Below are positions 23,501 through 36,609 of a stretch of DNA of 64,000 bases, in pieces. A program made the position numbers and the translations under genes. The stretch lies in the NCBI GenBank assembly GCA_964019135.1, contig OZ025255.1, forward strand, positions 2,108,001 to 2,172,000, given 5' to 3'. Source of the stretch: Arenicola marina (Eukaryota; Annelida; Polychaeta; Arenicolidae). A model generated the notes under the pieces. It was not told where the DNA came from, ran no database searches, and was given only the letters and a program-made list of their open reading frames with translations. Each line of letters starts with the position of its first letter. The stretch's first letter is position 1.

Positions 23501-25081
23501 CCCCATCACCACGGCTGGTCCCAGTGTCCGGGCCGGGTACATCCTGACACTTACCCAGTGGTGGTCCCAGAGCCCCATCACCACGGCTGGTCCCAGTGTC
23601 CGGGCCGGTTACATCCTGGTACTTACCCAGTGGTGGTCCCAGAGCCCCATCACCACGGCTGATCCCAGTGTCCTAGTGTCCCAGTGTCCGGGCCGGATTC
23701 ATCCTGGTACTTACCCAGTGGTGGTCCCAGAGCCCCATCACCACGGCTGGTCCCAGTGTCCGGGCCGGATTCATCCTGGTACTTACCCAGTGGTGGTCCC
23801 AGAGCCCCATCACCACGGCTGGTCCCAGTGTCCGGGCCGGGTACATCCTGGTACTTACCCAGTGGTGGTCCCAGAGCCCCATCACCACGGCTGGTCCCAG
23901 TGTCCGGGCCGGGTACATCCTGGTACTTACCCAGTGGTGGTCCCAGAGCCCCATCACCACGGCTGGTCCCAGTGTCCGGGCCGGATACATTCTGGTACTT
24001 ACCCAGTGGTGGTCCCAGAGCCCCATCACCACGGCTGGTCCCAGTGTCCGGGCCGGGTACATCCTGGTACTTACCCAGTGGTGGTCCCAGAGCCCCATCA
24101 CCACGGCTGGCCCCTGTGTCCGGGCCGGGTACATACTGGTACTTACCCAGTGGTGGTCCCAGAGCCCCATCACCACGGCTGGTCCCAGTGTCCGGGCCGG
24201 GTACATCCTGGTACTTACCCAGTGGTGGTCCCAGAACCCCATCACCACGGCTGGCCCAAGTGTCCCAGTGTCCGGGCCGGTTGCATCCTGGTACTTACCC
24301 AGTGGTGGTCCCAGAGCCCCATCACCACGGCTGGTCCCAGTGTCTGGGCCGGGTACATCCTGGTACTTACCCAGTGGTGGTCCCAGAGCCCCATCACCAC
24401 GGCTGGTCCCAGTGTCCGGGCCGGGTACATCCTGGTACTTACCCAGTGGTGGTCCCAGAGCCTCATCACCACGGCTGATCCCAGTGTCCTAGTGTCCCAG
24501 TGTCCGGGCCGGGTACATCCTGGTACTTACCCAGTGGTGGTCCCAGAGCCCCATCACCACGGCTGGTCCCAGTGTCCGGGCCGGGTACATCCTGGTACTT
24601 ACCCAGTGGTGGTCCCAGAGCCCCATCACCACGGCTGGTCCCAGTGTCCGGGCCGGGTAGATCCTGGTACTTACCCAGTGGTGGTCCCAGAGCCCCATCA
24701 CCACGGCTGGCCCCAGTGTCCGGGCCGGTTACATCCTGGTACTTACCCAGTGGTGGTCCCAGAGCCCCATCACCACGGCTGGTCCCAGTGTCCGGGCCGG
24801 TTACATCTTGGTACTTACCCAGTGGTGGTCCCAGAGCCCCATCACCACGGCTGGTCCCAGTGTCCCAGTGTCCGGGCCGGTTACATCCCGGTACTTACCC
24901 AGTGGTGGTCCAAGAGCCCCATCACCACGGCTGGCCCCAGTGTCCGGGCCGGTTACATCCTGGTACTTACCCAGTGGTGGTCCCAGAACCCCATCACCAC
25001 GGCTGGCCCCAGTGTCCGGGCCGGGTTCATCCCGGTACTTACCCAGTGGTGGTCCCAGAACCCCATCACCACGGCTGGCCC
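20581..25081 (+). repeat. array segment: mixed, related to 8-10 kb
   Basis: Landmarks at 21,180 (TGG form), 21,484, 22,388, 22,692, 23,372, 23,676 and 24,492 bound blocks of 304, 904, 304, 680, 304 and 816 bp. The part around 21,900-23,400 carries the same rare variants as 8,130-9,600 (CCCGGAACCCC, GGATTCATTCTCG, CTTAACCAG, CATCACGACGG, GGGTAGATC) at an offset of 13,774 bp. One 72-bp unit is gained in one block and lost in the next. 23,677-24,492 is a gamma-like block ending in a GGTTGCATCC monomer. Confidence 0.82.
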
Positions 25082-27489
25082 CAGTGTCCGGGCCGGGTTC
25101 ATCCTGGTACTTACCCAGTGGTGGTCCCGGAGCCCCATCACCACGGCTGGTCCCAGTTTCCGGGCCGGGTTCATGCTGGTACTTACCCAGTGGTGGTCCC
25201 AGAGCCCCATCACCACGGATGGTCCTAGTGCCCCAGTGTCCGGGCCGGGTACATCCTGGTACTTACCCAGTGGTGGTCCCAGAGCACCATCACCACGGCT
25301 GATCCCAGTGTCCTAGTGTCCCAGTGTCCAGGCCGGATTCATTCTCGTACTTACCCAGTGGTGGTCCCAGAGCCCCATCACCACGGCTGGTCCCAGTGTC
25401 CGGGCCGGGTACATCCTGGTACTTACCCAGTGGTGGTCCCAGAGCCCCATCACCACGGCTGGTCCCAGTGTCCGGGCCGGGTACATCCTGGTACTTAACC
25501 AGTGGTGGTCCCAGAGCCCCATCACCACGGCTGATCCCAGTGTCCTAGTGTCCCAGTGTCCGGACCGGATTCATCCTGGTACTTACCCAGTGGTGGTCCC
25601 AGAGCCCCATCACGACGGCTGGTCCCAGTGTCCGGGCCGGTTACATCCTGGTACTTACCCAGTGGTGGTCCCAGAGCCCCATCACCACGGCTGGTCCCAG
25701 TGTCCGGGCCGGCTACATCCTGGTACTTACCCAGTGGTGGTCCCAGAGCCCCATCACCACGGTTGGTCCCAGTGTCCCAGTGTCCGGGCCGGGTACATCC
25801 TGGTACTTACCCAGTGGTGGTCCCAGAGCCCCATCGCCACGGCTGGCCCCAGTGTCCGGGCCGGGTAGATCCTGGTACTTACCCAGTGGTGGTCCCAGAG
25901 CCCTATCAGCACGGCTGGCCCCAGTGTCCGGGCCGGGTACATCCTGGTACTTACCCAGTGGTGGTCCCAGAGCCCCATCACCACGGCTGGCCCTAGTGTC
26001 CGGGCCGGGTACATCCTGGTACTTACCCAGTGGTGGTCCCAGAGCCCCATCACCACGGCTGGTCCCAGTGTCCGGGCCGGGTACATCCTGGTACTTACCC
26101 AGTGGTGGTCCCAGAGCCCCATCACCACGGCTGGTCCCAGTGTCCCAGTGTCCGGGCCGGGTACATCCTGGTACTTACCCAGTGGTGGTCCCAGAGCCCC
26201 ATCACCACGGCTGGTCCCAGTGTCCGGGCCGGGTACATCTTGGTACTTACCCAGTGGTGGTCCCAGAGCCCCATCACCACGGCTGGCCCCAGTGTCCGGG
26301 CCGGGTACATCCTGGTACTTACCCAGTGGTGGTCCCAGAGCCCCATCACCACGGCTGGTCCCAGTGTCCGGGCCGGTTACATCTTGGTATTTACCCAGTG
26401 GTGGTCCCAGAGCCCCATCACCACGGCTGGTCCCAGTGTCCCAGTGTCCGGGCCGGTTACATCCCGGTACTTACACAGTGGTGGTCCCAGAGCCCCATCA
26501 CCACGGCTGGCCCCAGTGTCCGGGCCGGTTACATCCTGGTACTTACCCAGTGGTGGTCCCAGAGCCCCATCACCACGGCTGGTCCCAGTGTCCGGGCCGG
26601 GTACATCCTGGTACTTACCCAGTGGGGGTCCCAGAGCCCCATCACCACGGCTGGTCCTAGTGCCCCAGTGTCCGGGCCGGGTACATCCTGGTACTTACCC
26701 AGTGGTGGTCCCAGAGCCCCATCACCACGGCTGGTCCCAGTGTCCGGGCCGGGTACATCCTGGTACTTACCCAGTGGTGGTCCCAGAGCCTCGTCACCAC
26801 GGCTGATCCCAGTGTCCTAGTGTCCCAGTGTCCGGGCCGGATTCATCCTGGTACTTACCCAGTGGTGGTCCCAGAGCCCCATCACCACGGCTGGTCCCAG
26901 TGTCCGGGCCGGTTACATCCTGGTACTTACCCAGTGGTGGTCCCAGAGCCCCATCACCACGGCTGGTCCCAGTGTCCGGGCCGGGTACATCCTGGTACTT
27001 ACCCAGTGGTGGTCCCAGAGCCCCATCACCACGGCTGGTCCCAGTGTCCGGGCCGGTTACATCCTGGTACTTACCCAGTGGTGGTCCCAGAGCCCCATCA
27101 CCACGGCTGATCCCAGTGTCCTAGTGTCCCAGTGTCCGGGCCGGATTCATCCTGGTACTTACCCAGTGGTGGTCCCAGAGCCCCATCACCACGGCTGGTC
27201 CCAGTGTCCGGGCCCGATTCATCCTGGTACTTACCCAGTGGTGGTCCCAGAGCCCCATCACCACGGCTGGTCCCAGTGTCCGGGCCGGTTACATCCTGGT
27301 ACTTACCCAGTGGTGGTCCCAGAGCCCCATCACCACGGCTGGTCCCAGTGTCCGGGCCGGGTACATCCTGGTACTTACCCTGTGGTGGTCCCAGAGCCCC
27401 ATCACCACGGCGGGTCCCAGTGTCCGGGCCGGGTGCATCCTGGTACTTACCCAGTGGTGGTCCCAGAGCCCCATCACCACGGCTGGTCC
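25082..27489 (+). repeat. 2,408-bp higher-order unit, copy 1
   Basis: Matching landmarks at 25,316, 25,548, 26,820 and 27,124 return at 27,724, 27,956, 29,228 and 29,532, always 2,408 bp (301 x 8) later. The unit includes the GGATTCATTCTCG, CTTAACCAG and CATCACGACGG variants, a GGGTAGATC monomer, a GTGGGGGTCCC monomer and a beta block. Boundaries are placed where the flanking monomers stop matching and are uncertain by about one monomer. Confidence 0.86.
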
Positions 27490-29912
27490 CAGTGTCCGGG
27501 CCGGGTTCATCCTGGTACTTACCCAGTGGTGGTCCCGGAGCCCCATCACCACGGCTGGTCCCAGTTTCCGGGCCGGGTTCATGCTGGTACTTACCCAGTG
27601 GTGGTCCCAGAGCCCCATCACCACGGATGGTCCTAGTGCCCCAGTGTCCGGGCCGGGTACATCCTGGTACTTACCCAGTGGTGGTCCCAGAGCACCATCA
27701 CCACGGCTGATCCCAGTGTCCTAGTGTCCCAGTGTCCAGGCCGGATTCATTCTCGTACTTACCCAGTGGTGGTCCCAGAGCCCCATCACCACGGCTGGTC
27801 CCAGTGTCCGGGCCGGGTACATCCTGGTACTTACCCAGTGGTGGTCCCAGAGCCCCATCACCACGGCTGGTCCCAGTGTCCGGGCCGGGTACATCCTGGT
27901 ACTTAACCAGTGGTGGTCCCAGAGCCCCATCACCACGGCTGATCCCAGTGTCCTAGTGTCCCAGTGTCCGGACCGGATTCATCCTGGTACTTACCCAGTG
28001 GTGGTCCCAGAGCCCCATCACGACGGCTGGTCCCAGTGTCCGGGCCGGTTACATCCTGGTACTTACCCAGTGGTGGTCCCAGAGCCCCATCACCACGGCT
28101 GGTCCCAGTGTCCGGGCCGGCTACATCCTGGTACTTACCCAGTGGTGGTCCCAGAGCCCCATCACCACGGTTGGTCCCAGTGTCCCAGTGTCCGGGCCGG
28201 GTACATCCTGGTACTTACCCAGTGGTGGTCCCAGAGCCCCATCGCCACGGCTGGCCCCAGTGTCCGGGCCGGGTAGATCCTGGTACTTACCCAGTGGTGG
28301 TCCCAGAGCCCTATCAGCACGGCTGGCCCCAGTGTCCGGGCCGGGTACATCCTGGTACTTACCCAGTGGTGGTCCCAGAGCCCCATCACCACGGCTGGCC
28401 CTAGTGTCCGGGCCGGGTACATCCTGGTACTTACCCAGTGGTGGTCCCAGAGCCCCATCACCACGGCTGGTCCCAGTGTCCGGGCCGGGTACATCCTGGT
28501 ACTTACCCAGTGGTGGTCCCAGAGCCCCATCACCACGGCTGGTCCCAGTGTCCCAGTGTCCGGGCCGGGTACATCCTGGTACTTACCCAGTGGTGGTCCC
28601 AGAGCCCCATCACCACGGCTGGTCCCAGTGTCCGGGCCGGGTACATCTTGGTACTTACCCAGTGGTGGTCCCAGAGCCCCATCACCACGGCTGGCCCCAG
28701 TGTCCGGGCCGGGTACATCCTGGTACTTACCCAGTGGTGGTCCCAGAGCCCCATCACCACGGCTGGTCCCAGTGTCCGGGCCGGTTACATCTTGGTATTT
28801 ACCCAGTGGTGGTCCCAGAGCCCCATCACCACGTCTGGTCCCAGTGTCCCAGTGTCCGGGCCGGTTACATCCCGGTACTTACACAGTGGTGGTCCCAGAG
28901 CCCCATCACCACGGCTGGCCCCAGTGTCCGGGCCGGTTACATCCTGGTACTTACCCAGTGGTGGTCCCAGAGCCCCATCACCACGGCTGGTCCCAGTGTC
29001 CGGGCCGGGTACATCCTGGTACTTACCCAGTGGGGGTCCCAGAGCCCCATCACCACGGCTGGTCCTAGTGCCCCAGTGTCCGGGCCGGGTACATCCTGGT
29101 ACTTACCCAGTGGTGGTCCCAGAGCCCCATCACCACGGCTGGTCCCAGTGTCCGGGCCGGGTACATCCTGGTACTTACCCAGTGGTGGTCCCAGAGCCTC
29201 GTCACCACGGCTGATCCCAGTGTCCTAGTGTCCCAGTGTCCGGGCCGGATTCATCCTGGTACTTACCCAGTGGTGGTCCCAGAGCCCCATCACCACGGCT
29301 GGTCCCAGTGTCCGGGCCGGTTACATCCTGGTACTTACCCAGTGGTGGTCCCAGAGCCCCATCACCACGGCTGGTCCCAGTGTCCGGGCCGGGTACATCC
29401 TGGTACTTACCCAGTGGTGGTCCCAGAGCCCCATCACCACGGCTGGTCCCAGTGTCCGGGCCGGTTACATCCTGGTACTTACCCAGTGGTGGTCCCAGAG
29501 CCCCATCACCACGGCTGATCCCAGTGTCCTAGTGTCCCAGTGTCCGGGCCGGATTCATCCTGGTACTTACCCAGTGGTGGTCCCAGAGCCCCATCACCAC
29601 GGCTGGTCCCAGTGTCCGGGCCCGATTCATCCTGGTACTTACCCAGTGGTGGTCCCAGAGCCCCATCACCACGGCTGGTCCCAGTGTCCGGGCCGGTTAC
29701 ATCCTGGTACTTACCCAGTGGTGGTCCCAGAGCCCCATCACCACGGCTGGTCCCAGTGTCCGGGCCGGGTACATCCTGGTACTTACCCTGTGGTGGTCCC
29801 AGAGCCCCATCACCACGGCGGGTCCCAGTGTCCGGGCCGGGTGCATCCTGGTACTTACCCAGTGGTGGTCCCAGAGCCCCATCACCACGGCTGGTCCCAG
29901 TGTCCGGGCCGG
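27490..29912 (+). repeat. 2,408-bp higher-order unit, copy 2
   Basis: Tandem copy of 25,082-27,489. A visible difference is CACGTCTGG at 28,834 against CACGGCTGG at 26,426. From about 28,400 this copy also serves as the first part of the 2,472-bp unit, so the two duplications overlap in sequence. Confidence 0.86.
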
Positions 29913-30871
29913 GTACATCCTGGTACTTACCCAGTGGTGGTCCCAGAGCCCCATCACCACGGCTGGTCCCAGTGTCCGGGCCGGGTACATCCTGGTACTT
30001 ACCCAGTGGTGGTCCCAGAGCCCCATCACCACGGCTGGCCCCAGTGTCCGGGCCGGGTACATCCTGGTACTTACCCAGTGGTGGTCCCAGAGCCCCATCA
30101 CCACGGCTGGTCCCAGTGTCCGGGCCGGGTACATCCTGGTACCTACCCAGTGGTGGTCCCAGAACCCCATCACCACGGCTGGCCCAAGTGTCCCAGTGTC
30201 CGGGCCGGTTGCATCCTGGTACTTACCCAGTGGTGGTCCCAGAGCCCCATCACCACGGCTGGTCCCAGTGTCTGGGCCGGGTACATCCTGGTACTTACCC
30301 AGTGGTGGTCCCAGAGCCCCATCACCACGGCTGGTCCCAGTGTCCGGGCCGGGTACATCCTGGTACTTACCCAGTGGTGGTCCCAGGGCCTCATCACCAC
30401 GGCTGATCCCAGTGTCCTAGTGTCCCAGTGTCCGGGCCGGGTACATCCTGGTCCTTACCCAGTGGTGGTCCCAGAGCCCCATCACCACGGCTGGTCACAG
30501 TGTCTGGGTCGGGTACATTGTGGTACTTACCCAGTGGTGGTCCCAGAGCCTCATCACCACGGCTGGTCCCAGTGTCCGGGCCGGATTCATCCTGGTACTT
30601 ACCCAGTGGTGGTCCCAGAGCCCCATCACCACGGCTGGTCCCAGTGTCCGGGCCGGATACATCCTGGTACTAACCCAGTCGTGGTCCCAGAGCCCCATCA
30701 CCACGGCTGATCCCAGTGTCCTAGTGTCCCAGTGTCCGGGCCGGATTCGTCCTGGTACTTACCCAGTGGTGGTCCCAGAGCCCCATCACCACGGCTGGCC
30801 CCAGTGTCCGGGCCGGGTACATCCTGGTACTTACCCAGTGGTGGTCCCAGAGCCCCATCACCACGGCTGGT
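28400..30871 (+). repeat. 2,472-bp higher-order unit, copy 1
   Basis: Landmarks at 29,228, 29,532, 30,420 and 30,724 return at 31,700, 32,004, 32,892 and 33,196, a spacing of 2,472 bp (309 x 8). The unit contains a GGTTACATCTTGGTATTTACC monomer, GTGGGGGTCCC, beta, a CCCGATTCATCC monomer, CTTACCCTGTGG, CACGGCGGG, GGTTGCATCC and GGTCACAGTGTCTGGGTCGG variants. The start is set where copy 2 stops matching on the left. Confidence 0.86.
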
Positions 30872-33410
30872 CCCAGTGTCCGGGCCGGGTACATCCTGGT
30901 ACTTACCCAGTGGTGGTCCCAGAGCCCCATCACCACGGCTGGTCCCAGTGTCCGGGCCGGGTACATCCTGGTACTTACCCAGTGGTGGTCCCAGAGCCCC
31001 ATCACCACGGCTGGTCCCAGTGTCCCAGTGTCCGGGCCGGGTACATCCTGGTACTTACCCAGTGGTGGTCCCAGAGCCCCATCACCACGGCTGGTCCCAG
31101 TGTCCGGGCCGGGTACATCTTGGTACTTACCCAGTGGTGGTCCCAGAGCCCCATCACCACGGCTGGCCCCAGTGTCCGGGCCGGGTACATCCTGGTACTT
31201 ACCCAGTGGTGGTCCCAGAGCCCCATCACCACGGCTGGTCCCAGTGTCCGGGCCGGTTACATCTTGGTATTTACCCAGTGGGGGTCCCAGAGCCCCATCA
31301 CCACGGCTGGTCCCAGTGTCCCAGTGTCCGGGCCGGTTACATCCCGGTACTTACACAGTGGTGGTCCCAGAGCCCCATCACCACGGCTGGCCCCAGTGTC
31401 CGGGCCGGTTACATCCTGGTACTTACCCAGTGGTGGTCCCAGAGCCCCATCACCACGGCTGGTCCCAGTGTCCGGGCCGGGTACATCCTGGTACTTACCC
31501 AGTGGGGGTCCCAGAGCCCCATCACCACGGCTGGTCCTAGTGCCCCAGTGTCCGGGCCGGGTACATCCTGGTACTTACCCAGTGGTGGTCCCAGAGCCCC
31601 ATCACCACGGCTGGTCCCAGTGTCCGGGCCGGGTACATCCTGGTACTTACCCAGTGGTGGTCCCAGAGCCTCGTCACCACGGCTGATCCCAGTGTCCTAG
31701 TGTCCCAGTGTCCGGGCCGGATTCATCCTGGTACTTACCCAGTGGTGGTCCCAGAGCCCCATCACCACGGCTGGTCCCAGTGTCCGGGCCGGTTACATCC
31801 TGGTACTTACCCAGTGGTGGTCCCAGAGCCCCATCACCACGGCTGGTCCCAGTGTCCGGGCCGGGTACATCCTGGTACTTACCCAGTGGTGGTCCCAGAG
31901 CCCCATCACCACGGCTGGTCCCAGTGTCCGGGCCGGTTACATCCTGGTACTTACCCAGTGGTGGTCCCAGAGCCCCATCACCACGGCTGATCCCAGTGTC
32001 CTAGTGTCCCAGTGTCCGGGCCGGATTCATCCTGGTACTTACCCAGTGGTGGTCCCAGAGCCCCATCACCACGGCTGGTCCCAGTGTCCGGGCCCGATTC
32101 ATCCTGGTACTTACCCAGTGGTGGTCCCAGAGCCCCATCACCACGGCTGGTCCCAGTGTCCGGGCCGGTTACATCCTGGTACTTACCCAGTGGTGGTCCC
32201 AGAGCCCCATCACCACGGCTGGTCCCAGTGTCCGGGCCGGGTACATCCTGGTACTTACCCTGTGGTGGTCCCAGAGCCCCATCACCACGGCGGGTCCCAG
32301 TGTCCGGGCCGGGTGCATCCTGGTACTTACCCAGTGGTGGTCCCAGAGCCCCATCACCACGGCTGGTCCCAGTGTCCGGGCCGGGTACATCCTGGTACTT
32401 ACCCAGTGGTGGTCCCAGAGCCCCATCACCACGGCTGGTCCCAGTGTCCGGGCCGGGTACATCCTGGTACTTACCCAGTGGTGGTCCCAGAGCCCCATCA
32501 CCACGGCTGGCCCCAGTGTCCGGGCCGGGTACATCCTGGTACTTACCCAGTGGTGGTCCCAGAGCCCCATCACCACGGCTGGTCCCAGTGTCCGGGCCGG
32601 GTACATCCTGGTACCTACCCAGTGGTGGTCCCAGAACCCCATCACCACGGCTGGCCCAAGTGTCCCAGTGTCCGGGCCGGTTGCATCCTGGTACTTACCC
32701 AGTGGTGGTCCCAGAGCCCCATCACCACGGCTGGTCCCAGTGTCTGGGCCGGGTACATCCTGGTACTTACCCAGTGGTGGTCCCAGAGCCCCATCACCAC
32801 GGCTGGTCCCAGTGTCCGGGCCGGGTACATCCTGGTACTTACCCAGTGGTGGTCCCAGGGCCTCATCACCACGGCTGATTCCAGTGTCCTAGTGTCCCAG
32901 TGTCCGGGCCGGGTACATCCTGGTCCTTACCCAGTGGTGGTCCCAGAGCCCCATCACCACGGCTGGTCACAGTGTCTGGGTCGGGTACATTGTGGTACTT
33001 ACCCAGTTGTGGTCCCAGAGCCTCATCACCACGGCTGGTCCCAGTGTCCGGGCCGGATTCATCCTGGTACTTACCCAGTGGTGGTCCCAGAGCCCCATCA
33101 CCACGGCTGGTCCCAGTGTCCGGGCCGGATACATCCTGGTACTAACCCAGTCGTGGTCCCAGAGCCCCATCACCACGGCTGATCCCAGTGTCCTAGTGTC
33201 CCAGTGTCCGGGCCGGATTCGTCCTGGTACTTACCCAGTGGTGGTCCCAGAGCCCCATCACCACGGCTGGCCCCAGTGTCCGGGCCGGGTACATCCTGGT
33301 ACTTACCCAGTGGTGGTCCCAGAGCCCCATCACCACGGCTGGTCCCAGTGTCCGGGCCGGGTACATCCTGGTACTTACCCAGTGGTGGTCCCAGAGCCCC
33401 ATCACCACGG
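30872..33410 (+). repeat. 2,472-bp higher-order unit, copy 2
   Basis: Near-identical to copy 1. Differences noticed are GTGGGGGTCC near 31,280 (GTGGTGG in copy 1), CTGATTCCAG near 32,880 (CTGATCCCAG in copy 1) and CAGTTGTGG near 33,008 (CAGTGGTGG in copy 1). Matching ends near 33,410, where a CTTGTTCATGCTGGTTC monomer begins a different order. Confidence 0.86.
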
Positions 33411-36400
33411 CTGGCCCCAGTGTCCGGGCCTTGTTCATGCTGGTTCTTACCCAGTGGTGGTCCCAGAGCCCCATCACCACAGCTGGTCCCAGTTTCCGGG
33501 CCGGGTTCATGCTGGTACTTACCCAGTGGGGGTCCCAGAGCCCCATCACCACGGCTGGTCCTAGTGCCCCAGTGTCCGGGCCGGGTACATCCTGGTACTT
33601 ACCCAGTGGTGGTCCCAGAGCCCCATCACCACGGCTGGTCCCAGTGTCCGGGCCGGGTACATCCTGGTACTTACCCAGTGGTGGTCCCAGAGCCTCGTCA
33701 CCACGGCTGGTCCCAGTGTCCGGGCCGGGTACATCCTGGTACTTACCCAGTGGTGGTCCCAGAGCCTCGTCACCACGGCTGGTCCCAGTGTCCGGGCCGG
33801 GTACATCCTGGTACTTACCCAGTGGTGGTCCCAGAGCCCCATCACCACGGCTGGTCCCAGTGTCCGGGCCGGGTACATCCTGGTACTTACCCAGTGGTGG
33901 TCCCAGAGCCCCATCACCACGGCTGATCCCAGTGTCCTAGTGTCCCAGTGTCCGGGCCGGATTCATCCTGGTACTTACCCAGTGGTGGTCCCAGAGCCCC
34001 ATCACCACGGCTGGTCCCAGTGTCCGGGCCGGATTCATCCTGGTACTTACCCAGTGGTGGTCCCAGAGCCCCATCACCACGGCTGGTCCCAGTGTCCGGG
34101 CCGGTTACATCCTGGTACTTACCCAGTGGTGGTCCCAGAGCCCCATCACCACGGCTGGTCCCAGTGTCCAGGCCGGGTACATCCTAGTACTTACCCAGTG
34201 GTGGTCCCAGAGCCCCATCACCACGGCTGGTCCCAGTGTCCGGGCCGGGTACATCCTGGTACTTACCCAGTGGTGGTCCCAGAGCCCCATCACCACGGCT
34301 GATCCCAGTGTCCTAGTGTCCCAGTGTCCGGGCCGGATTCATCCTGGTACTTACCCAGTGGTGGTCCCAGAGCCCCATCACCCCGGCTGGTCCCAGTGTC
34401 CGGGCCGGTTACATCCTGGTACTTACCCAGTGGTGGTCCCAGAGCCCCATTACCACGGCTGGTCCCAGTGTCCGGGCCGGGTACATCCTGGTACTTACCC
34501 AGTGGTGGTCCCAGAGCCCGATCACCACGGCTGGCCCCAGTGTCCGGGCCGGGTACATCCTGGTACTTACCCAGTGGTGGTCCCAGAGCCCCATCACCAC
34601 GGCTGGTCCCAGTGTCCGGGCCGGGTACTTCCTGGTACTTGCCCAGTGGTGGTCCCAAAGCCCCATCGCCACGGCTGGCCCTAGTGTCCGGGCCGGGAAG
34701 ATCCTGGTACTTACCCAGTGGTGGTCCCAGAGCCCCATCAGCACGGCTGGCCCCAGTGTCCGGGCCGGGTACATCCTGGTACTTACCCAGTGGTGGTCCC
34801 AGAGCCCCATCACCACGGCTGGCCCTAGTGTCCGGGCCGGGTACATCCTGGTACTTACCCAGTGGTGGTCCCAGAGCCCCATCACCACGGCTGGTCCCAG
34901 TGTCCGGGCCGGGTACATCCTGGTACTTACCCAGTGGTGGTCCCAGAGCCCCATCACCAGGGCTGGTCCCAGTGTCCCAGTGTCCGGGCCGGGTACATCC
35001 TGGTACTTACCCAGTGGTGGTCCCAGAGCCCCATCACCACGGCTGGTCCCAGTGTCCGGGCCGGGTACATCCTGGTACTTACCCAGTGGTGTTCCCAGAG
35101 TCCCATTACCACGGCTGGCCCCAGTGTCCGGGCCGGGTACATCCTGGTACTTACCCAGTGGTGGTCCCAGAGCCCCACCACCACGGCTGGTCCCAGTGTC
35201 CGGGCCGGTTACATCTTGGTACTTACCCAGTGGTGGTCCCAGAGCCCCATCACCACGGCTGGTCCCAGTGTCCCAGTGTCCGGGCCGGTTACATCCCGGT
35301 ACTTTCACAGTGGTGGTCCCAGAGCCCCATCACCACGGCTGGCTCCAGTGTCCGGGCCGGTTACATCCTGGTACTTACCCAGTGGTGGTCCCAGAGCCCC
35401 ATCACCACGGCTGGTCCCAGTGTCCGGGCCGGGTACATCCTGGTACTTACCCAGTGGTGGTCCCAGAGCCCCATCACCACGGCTGGCCCCAGTGTCCGGG
35501 CCGGGTTCATGCTGGTACTTACCCAGTGGTGGTCCCAGAGCCCCATCACCACGGCTGGTTCCAGTGTCCGGGCCGGGTACATCCTGGTACTTACCCAGTG
35601 GTGGTCCCAGAGCCCCATCACCACGGCTGGTCCCAGTGTCCGGGCCGGGTACATCCTGATACTTACCCAGTGGTGGTCCCAGTGCCCCATCACCACGGCT
35701 GGTCCCAGTGTCCGGGCCGGTTACATCCTGGTACTTACCCAGTGGTGGTCCCAGAGCCCCATAACCACGGCTGGTCCCAGTGTCCCAGTGTCTGGGCCGG
35801 GTACATCCTGGTACTTACCCAGTGGTGGTCCCAGAGCCCCATCACCACGGCTGCTCCCAGTGTCCGGGCCGGTTACATCCTGGTACTTACCCAGTGGTGG
35901 TCCCAGAGCCTCATCACCACGGCTAATCCCAGTGTCCTAGTGTCCCAGTGTCCGGGCCGGGTACATGCTGGTCCTGACCCAGTGGTGGTCCCAGAGCCCC
36001 ATCACCACGGCTGGTCCCAGTGTCTGGGCCGGGTACATCCTGGTACTTACCCAGTGGTGGTCCCAGAGCCTCATCACCACGGCTGGTCCCAGTGTCCGGG
36101 CCGGATTCATCCTGGTACTTACCCAGGGGTGGTCCCAGAGCCCCATCACCACGGCTGGTCCCAGTGTCCGGGCCGGATACATCCTGGTACTTACCCAGTA
36201 GTGGTCCCAGAGCCCCATCACCACGGCTGATCCCAGTGTCCTAGTGTCCCAGTGTCCGGGCCGGATTCATCCTGGTACTTACCCAGTGGTGGTCCCAGAG
36301 CCCCATCAGCACGGCTGGCCCCAGTGTCCGGGCCGGGTACATCCTGGTACTTACCCAGTGGTGGTCCCAGAGCCCCATCACCACGGCTGGCCCTAGTGTC

Positions 36401-36609
36401 CGGGCCGGGTACATCCTGGTACTTACCCAGTGGTGGTCCCAGAGCCCCATCACCACGGCTGGTCCCAGTGTCCGGGCCGGGTACATCATGGTACTTACCC
36501 AGTGGTGGTCCCAGAGCCCCATCACCAGGGCTGGTCCCAGTGTCCCAGTGTCCGGGCCGGGTACATCCTGGTACTTACCCAGTGGTGGTCCCAGAGCCCC
36601 ATCACCACG
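33411..36609 (+). repeat. array segment: transitional monomers
   Basis: Landmarks lie at 33,940, 34,316, 35,940 and 36,244. The long landmark-free stretch 34,317-35,940 has many singletons, such as GGGAAGATCC near 34,695, CTTGCCCAG near 34,638 and GTGGTGTTCCC near 35,090. It shares the CTTTCACAGTGG monomer (35,302) with the 5,590-bp unit that follows (36,870 and 42,460). It looks like an older relative of the start of that unit. Confidence 0.8.
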
